DNA of 64,000 nt from Xenosphaeropsis pyriputrescens (lineage: Eukaryota > Ascomycota > Leotiomycetes > Phacidiales > Phacidiaceae), in NCBI GenBank assembly GCA_022609375.1, contig JAGKQE010000097.1, positions 39,341-103,340 on the forward strand. The letters run 5' to 3'. The notes under the pieces are model-generated. The model was not told where the DNA came from and ran no database searches. It saw only the letters and a list, made by a program, of their open reading frames with translations. Below, one piece after another: positions 59,230-64,000 of the stretch. Both the position numbers and the translations under genes were made by a program. The first letter of the stretch is position 1; every line of letters starts with the position of its first letter.

Positions 59230-60061
59230 ATGTCTGCCGACGCGATCAGGGAGAAGCAGAGGGCGGATGTTGAGCGGGAGTTTGCCAGGCTTTGGCGCGC
59301 ATGGAGAACGGTTCACGAGATGGTTCAAGATAGGGTATGCCAATTATACGCCATTTGAGGCCTGCATAGCGGTCTAATGCTTCTTTCAGGGTTACGAATT
59401 GGCTGAAGATGAGGTCCGAATTTCTCTTGACGATTTCAGAAACACATACTCTGGAGGAGATGGGCAACCTGAGTACGTTTGTCACTGATGCACCTGGATC
59501 GCAGATCAACGAGAAGGCTAATTTGTCTCCAGTCGACGGAAGATGAACTTTTCCGCTCGTCCCAGCCAAGAGATGATTATAAAGTACTCGACACCAGCAA
59601 CTCCCGAGCACCCAGATCCTCCAAAGGCAGATGTCGGAACCATCTGGGTAGAATTCTTACCAGATACTTCCGTGGGAATTAAACAGATGCGAAACTTCGC
59701 TCACCATCTTACCACCAACAACTTTCATACCGGTATCCTTGTCACCAACGTGAACATTACCCCAGCTGCGCTCAAGATTGTCCCAGCTGTCGCATCTGAG
59801 ACCAGAATTGAGTGCTTTGTTGAGCAGGATTTGTTGGTCAACATCACTCATCACGAACTGGTTCCAAAGCATGTCATGCTCAGCAAGGAGGAGAAGGCGA
59901 AGCTTTTGCAACGATACCGATTGAAGGATACTCAACTTCCTCGTATCCAGGTTGGAGATCCAGTTGCGAGATATTTAGGGTTGAGACGAGGTCAGGTCGT
60001 GAAAATCATTCGAAAGTCTGAGACCGCCGGTCGTTATGCCAGTTACAGACTTTGTGTTTGA
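59230..60061 (+). CDS. RPB5: RNA polymerase I/II/III common subunit RPB5 (RPABC1)
   Basis: Three exons: 59230-59334, 59390-59472 and 59533-60061 (238 residues), joined over introns of 55 and 60 nt. N-terminal half ARLWRAWRTVHEMVQDRGYE and LAEDEVRISLDDFRN (jaw domain), then DRRKMNFSARP across the second junction. The conserved C-terminal domain reads ITHHELVPKHVMLSKEEK, RYRLKDTQLPRIQVGDPVAR, YLGLRRGQVVKIIRKSETAG and ends SYRLCV, the canonical RPB5 signature. The protein is a shared subunit of all three nuclear RNA polymerases and sits in the lower jaw near downstream DNA. Essential gene, complete. Confidence 0.97.
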
Positions 60062-60331
60062 TTCATGTCTGGGAAGGTCTTTTTCAAAGGAGTTCATAGG
60101 GCGCATGTGGGAAAAGCATCAGCTGTGGCGTTGGGCATCAGACGAGAGCATTGCTTCACTGTTTCAGAAACGAAAGGTATTGAAGCTATGTTAAGAAATA
60201 TATGACAATGTCTTAATCCTGTTTATGGTGCTTCTGCGAGAAAATTGACAAAGTTTTATGCAACTCATAGTGCAGATGTTTAGTTACATGTTAATTTCTA
60301 TGCTGTACCAAGAATAGCCCAAACTTTTGAT

Positions 60332-63197
60332 TTATGAAACGCTTCCCAACTGCTCCTCAACTCCACCAGTCCCATTAAGTTGGACATCTGGCCCACCAGT
60401 CTCCTCTCCCTTGTTGATCTTGTCGGCCTTCACATCTGTACCTTTAAGAGCAACATCGTCCTTGGCAGCAACGACAGTATCGTAAGGACCAGGCTTAACC
60501 TCAACATTGGCACCAGCTTCGTCCACAACAGCACTGGCCTCGATAGATGATCCGACATCAACCTTGACTTCTCCATCTTCAACCTTGAATCCGGCGGCAA
60601 CTTCAGGTGTGGCTGGATCAGCTGGATCAGCTTGTCGTTGGGCGTTCTTGGAATTGTTGATGAGTGGGCTGTTGTCGTTGTATATACGCAGCAACATGGC
60701 AGTGCGATCTTCCTTGGCCAGCATGAGATTGAGCGAGTGCAAACTTCTCCAGAGAGGCATAACCATGCGCTCGTCGAACCCATCCTCTGCGTCACTTGGT
60801 TCAATACGAAGGACGCAGCATCCCATCGGAATGTCTCTTACTCGCTCGCCAATTTCGCCGAGTTCCTGCCAGCCACCGTCGGTAACCTTTGGGAACATCT
60901 CGATGAGAAGCTTGCGGAGAGTTTCCTTCTTGTAGAGACGGACTACGCGCTCTTCACCAACGTACCCCTCAAGAATTGGCATACCTTCAGACTGAATACG
61001 CCATCTACAGACACCCTCCGCCTGAACATCCTGTCTCATGAACATCTTTACACCTGCATGGATAAACTTGATTCCTTTGCCCTCGTTCTCAACGAGAATG
61101 TCACGAATCAAAGCTGAGGTGTAATAAATGGTCTTGACTGGATCTCCAGATGCATTTCGGACCAAAAATCGATCGCGTGGGAATCTTGGTGATAACTTGT
61201 AGAATTCTGCGATACCGTTGACCTCCTCATGCTCTCCAGATATGTATTTGAATGGCTCTTCAAACTGATGCTGTCTTGGGTTCTTGTTTCTTGGTGGTTG
61301 AGATGTGGAGTCTGATCGTTGATCACCAGGTCTTGTGGTAAGGTCCAATTCAGCACCCGGTGGTGGTGGGAAATGAACGTTTCTGTCCGCGAGACCATTT
61401 GGTGCTGGCTCATCCAATTCATCACGAGTCTTAAGCTTCTTTGTGCTTACTTCGGCGTCAACTTCTTCCTCCTCGCGTTCCCTCTTCTCGCCGACAACTG
61501 GTGTTGGTCCCTCAGCCTCAGTATTCTGCCGAACAACAGGCGCAACGGCATTGTCAGTGTCCATTGTCTCTGGGTGGGTCAATTCATCTGCTGCCTCAAT
61601 CTTCGGAGCAACATTCTCGCCGGCCTTTGGTGCTGGCTTCGCGTTGATTTCATCTACTATGGCAGTGATTTTTGGTTTAGGGTTGTATGACTTGGTGTCG
61701 GATTCTGGCTTGGCTTTGAATTCTGTCATCTTCTGAAGCACGGTGATGAAGAAACCACCCGTATCCTGCTGGTGGGCGTAAACTCTCATACAGCGTTCAA
61801 GATGGAGCTTCTCGGCTGACTCTCCAGTTGGAGGGAACATCCCTTCCACAAGCTTTCCTGACGTGACTCCAGATCCGTTCTTGGATATTTCGTCCTGCAA
61901 TTGTTGCCAGCTGTCAAACATTGAGCCATTCTTATCCATGACACTCCAATTGTGAAGTCCATCAGCACGCTTGAGCCCAACAAGTCTATCGCTGCTGTCG
62001 ATGATCTGTACCTTCTCAAGACCACCACATCTTTCGATTGCGGAAGCAACGACTGCCTCGTTTTCCACAGGGTTCATGCTGCAAGTTGAGTAGACAACTC
62101 TACCACCAGCCTTGAGCATCTGCAAAGCCCGAACCAAGATCCTGACTTGTGTAACGTAGAGGCCGAGCGCATTCCCAGGGTTCCAGTCATTCCACAGATT
62201 CGGGTTCTTTCTGCACGTGCCATCTCCCGAGCATGGAACATCGGCAAGAATCCGGTCAAATTTCAGGTATCTGTTGGCGGACGGGTTTTCGGGGGTGGAA
62301 GGAAGCTTGATAGACGGGAACATGGTAGCATCGTGGTTTGTCACAATGAGGTTCGGCGATGAGAGACGCTTCAACTGGTGAATAAGCATATGGCTGCGCT
62401 TATAATCGGAATCGTTTGCAATCAGCAAGCCCGTAGTTCGGCCATAGTCGCCTCCATCAAGTTCCATTTCACCATCAGCACCTTCGACATAGCTTGGACT
62501 CATTTCACGACCATCCTCCTTGGAATACTTCCTTAGAGACTGGCGCATTCTGTCCTCCTCGCCCTTATGTACCATTTCAAGCAGTTGAGCGGCCTTGCTA
62601 CCTGGAGCAGCGCACATATCGAGAACAGTCATACCTGGCTCGATATCCATGACTAAAGGAGGAATCATACTGACAACCTCTTGTCTGCTGATGTTACCAA
62701 CGCTGGTCTCGGAGACTAAGTATTTCTGAAAAGCTGCGAAAGGTGGGAAACGTCTGACGACGTTCTTGGGTGTAGTCATTGACCATGCCAGTTCATCAGG
62801 ATACCATGGAACTGGAGTTGGTGCTTCAACCTTGGATCCGTCATAATGTTCGATGGTGGTGATCTCGGGAATATATCTCGACTTGAGAAGTTTCTGGACG
62901 GCGAGGGCGTGACCTTTGGAACCAGCAAAACGGAAACTGTTTGGGAGCTCCCTTCTCAAAGAATCCCAGAAAACTTGTCGGTCCTCCTCGGGAATGCCGA
63001 GAACAGTATCGTAGTAGTTCTGAAATTTCTCGTTGTTCTTGTCGATCTCGCCGTAACTGACTCGATTATCGCGATTATCTCGTCCACCTCCACCACCACC
63101 TCGACCACCTCTGCCACGACCGCGTTTTCCCTATAAAATTAGCTAATGCAGTTATCGATGTAGGAGCTCAACCTACTCCGCGACCTCCTCGTGCCAT
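60332..63197 (-). CDS. TRM4: tRNA (cytosine-5)-methyltransferase TRM4/NSUN2-like
   Basis: Exon 1 (63177-63197, MARGGRG) and exon 2 (60332-63130), separated by a 46-nt intron, give 939 residues. The N-terminus is an RGG-rich box (GKRGRGRGGRGGGGGGR), then YGEIDKNNEKFQNYYDTVLG. The catalytic domain shows VLDMCAAPGSKAAQLLEM (S-adenosylmethionine motif), DVPCSGDGTCRKNPNLW with the release Cys (PC) and VYSTCSMNPVENEAVV with the nucleophile Cys (TC). A long acidic/low-complexity segment (about residues 480-560) and a C-terminal domain follow. It methylates C5 of cytosine at several tRNA positions. The start is only about 700 bases from the telomere repeats. Confidence 0.94.
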
Positions 63198-63903
63198 GAT
63201 TATTTTTGGTATGATTTGACGCGGTGTCAGTTGAGAGAGTGATAATATTGAGCTTTGCACATAAAAGTTGAGATTCTCGGTGAAAGGTATTACCGAACAC
63301 TAGGTGGGACTTGGGCCTACTAAACTATAGACTCGATAAGTCTACAACCCTGCAATCTACTCTACCTAATAATTGAGGTAATTCAAACAACAAAAGTAGG
63401 GAGAGATAATAACATATCTATAATAGGAGGGTAGCTCCCTTAAGTCTCTACTATTATTCTATTTAATAGAAGTAGACTAGAAAAACTAACTTCTAGACAA
63501 AATATATTTAACTAGTTAAATACAATAACTATAATAATAGAAGGATTCTCTTTAAGTCTCTAAAGCAAATATAGATAATATAAAACTAAATAGTTAAGAG
63601 GTTTCTACTAAGTATTTAGTACTATAGGAGACCTAACTAAGAGTATATAGTTATATACTCTTAGTACTAGCTAGACTTTTATTTGTAACTAGACAAATAT
63701 TATTCTAACCTTTAGATATAGTCTATTGCTATTATAACCTAACTATAAAAGAGGTGCCTAGCCTCTCTATATAGGCAAGTATTAGTAACTAGGCTATAAA
63801 GCTAGATAGTTGTAAGACTAAGGTTATATAATAGATAGTTAGATAGTTAGAATAGTTAAGCTATCTAATTATCCTCTACTATCTAAGATGTAAGAACCCA
63901 CTA
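63198..63903. other. Subtelomeric TA-rich, CpG-free DNA
   Basis: From 63336 to the first telomere repeat I find no CG dinucleotide, and TA steps (tata, ttaa, taga) dominate. Two short AT-like motifs recur. No coding frame. The first 100 bases after the TRM4 ATG are ordinary promoter DNA. Confidence 0.8.
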
Positions 63904-64000
63904 TTAGGGTTAGGGTTAGGGTTAGGGTTAGGGTTAGGGTTAGGGTTAGGGTTAGGGTTAGGGTTAGGGTTAGGGTTAGGGTTAGGGTTAGGGTTAGGGT
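63904..64000 (+). repeat. Telomere repeat array (TTAGGG)n
   Basis: Sixteen uninterrupted TTAGGG units plus a partial one run to the window end in the G-rich 5'-to-3' sense, as expected at a right chromosome end. Confidence 0.99.

Noticed and set aside
1..64000. tRNA or rRNA genes, CRISPR arrays
   Set aside because: No A-box/B-box pairs with cloverleaf symmetry, no rRNA text and no spaced identical repeats were found by eye; a covariance-model search is needed to be certain for tRNA.

Overview
The window is filamentous-ascomycete nuclear DNA that runs into a right-hand chromosome end. It closes with about 16 perfect TTAGGG units (63904-64000). Genes have short 40-100 nt GT-AG introns with CTAAC/CTGAC-type branch points, and the gene set is fungal (HET-domain proteins, a PTH11/rhodopsin-like membrane protein, an SRPK-like kinase, a DUF7924-type protein, MFS transporter, Tc1/mariner-type MITEs). 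A leotiomycete is my best guess from protein resemblance, but that is inference.

Layout: (1) 0-13 kb is an accessory block rich in broken genes: a multi-pass membrane protein gene with a nonsense codon at codon 20, two HET-domain genes each carrying nonsense codons and a frameshift, an intact aldehyde dehydrogenase, a broken DUF7924-type gene, and an SRPK-like kinase fossil that has lost its catalytic loop. (2) 13.8-20 kb holds an intact paralogue of the DUF7924-type gene, a small Cys-rich CYSTM-like protein, a single-TM Arg-rich protein and a multi-pass membrane protein. (3) 21-33 kb is core-like: a full-length ABCA transporter, tubulin cofactor D, and a short-chain dehydrogenase. (4) 33-38.3 kb is a gene-poor stretch with microsatellites and pyrimidine-rich tracts, followed by an integral membrane protein with a long polar tail. 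(5) 40-51 kb is a second accessory block: AT-rich DNA, a fossil Gfo/Idh/MocA (inositol-dehydrogenase-like) gene, an intact gamma-glutamyltransferase, an MFS gene lacking its middle helices, and two copies of a roughly 423-bp MITE. (6) 51.4-63.2 kb is housekeeping: an acyl/4-coumarate-CoA ligase-like enzyme, mitochondrial Obg GTPase MTG2, a small Cys-motif protein, BFR1-like, RPB5 and the tRNA m5C methyltransferase TRM4. (7) 63.3-63.9 kb is TA-rich DNA with no CpG, then the telomere.

No biosynthetic backbone enzyme was seen, so the scattered ALDH, SDR and CoA-ligase genes are not read as a metabolite cluster. The main theme is gene decay: seven broken genes, whose nonsense codons are mostly TAG or TGA (one TAA) and often fit C-to-T/G-to-A change at CAG or TGG. 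They lie between intact core genes. No tRNA, rRNA or CRISPR array was recognised. Exon coordinates come from reading splice signals by eye and from family knowledge, not from alignment.
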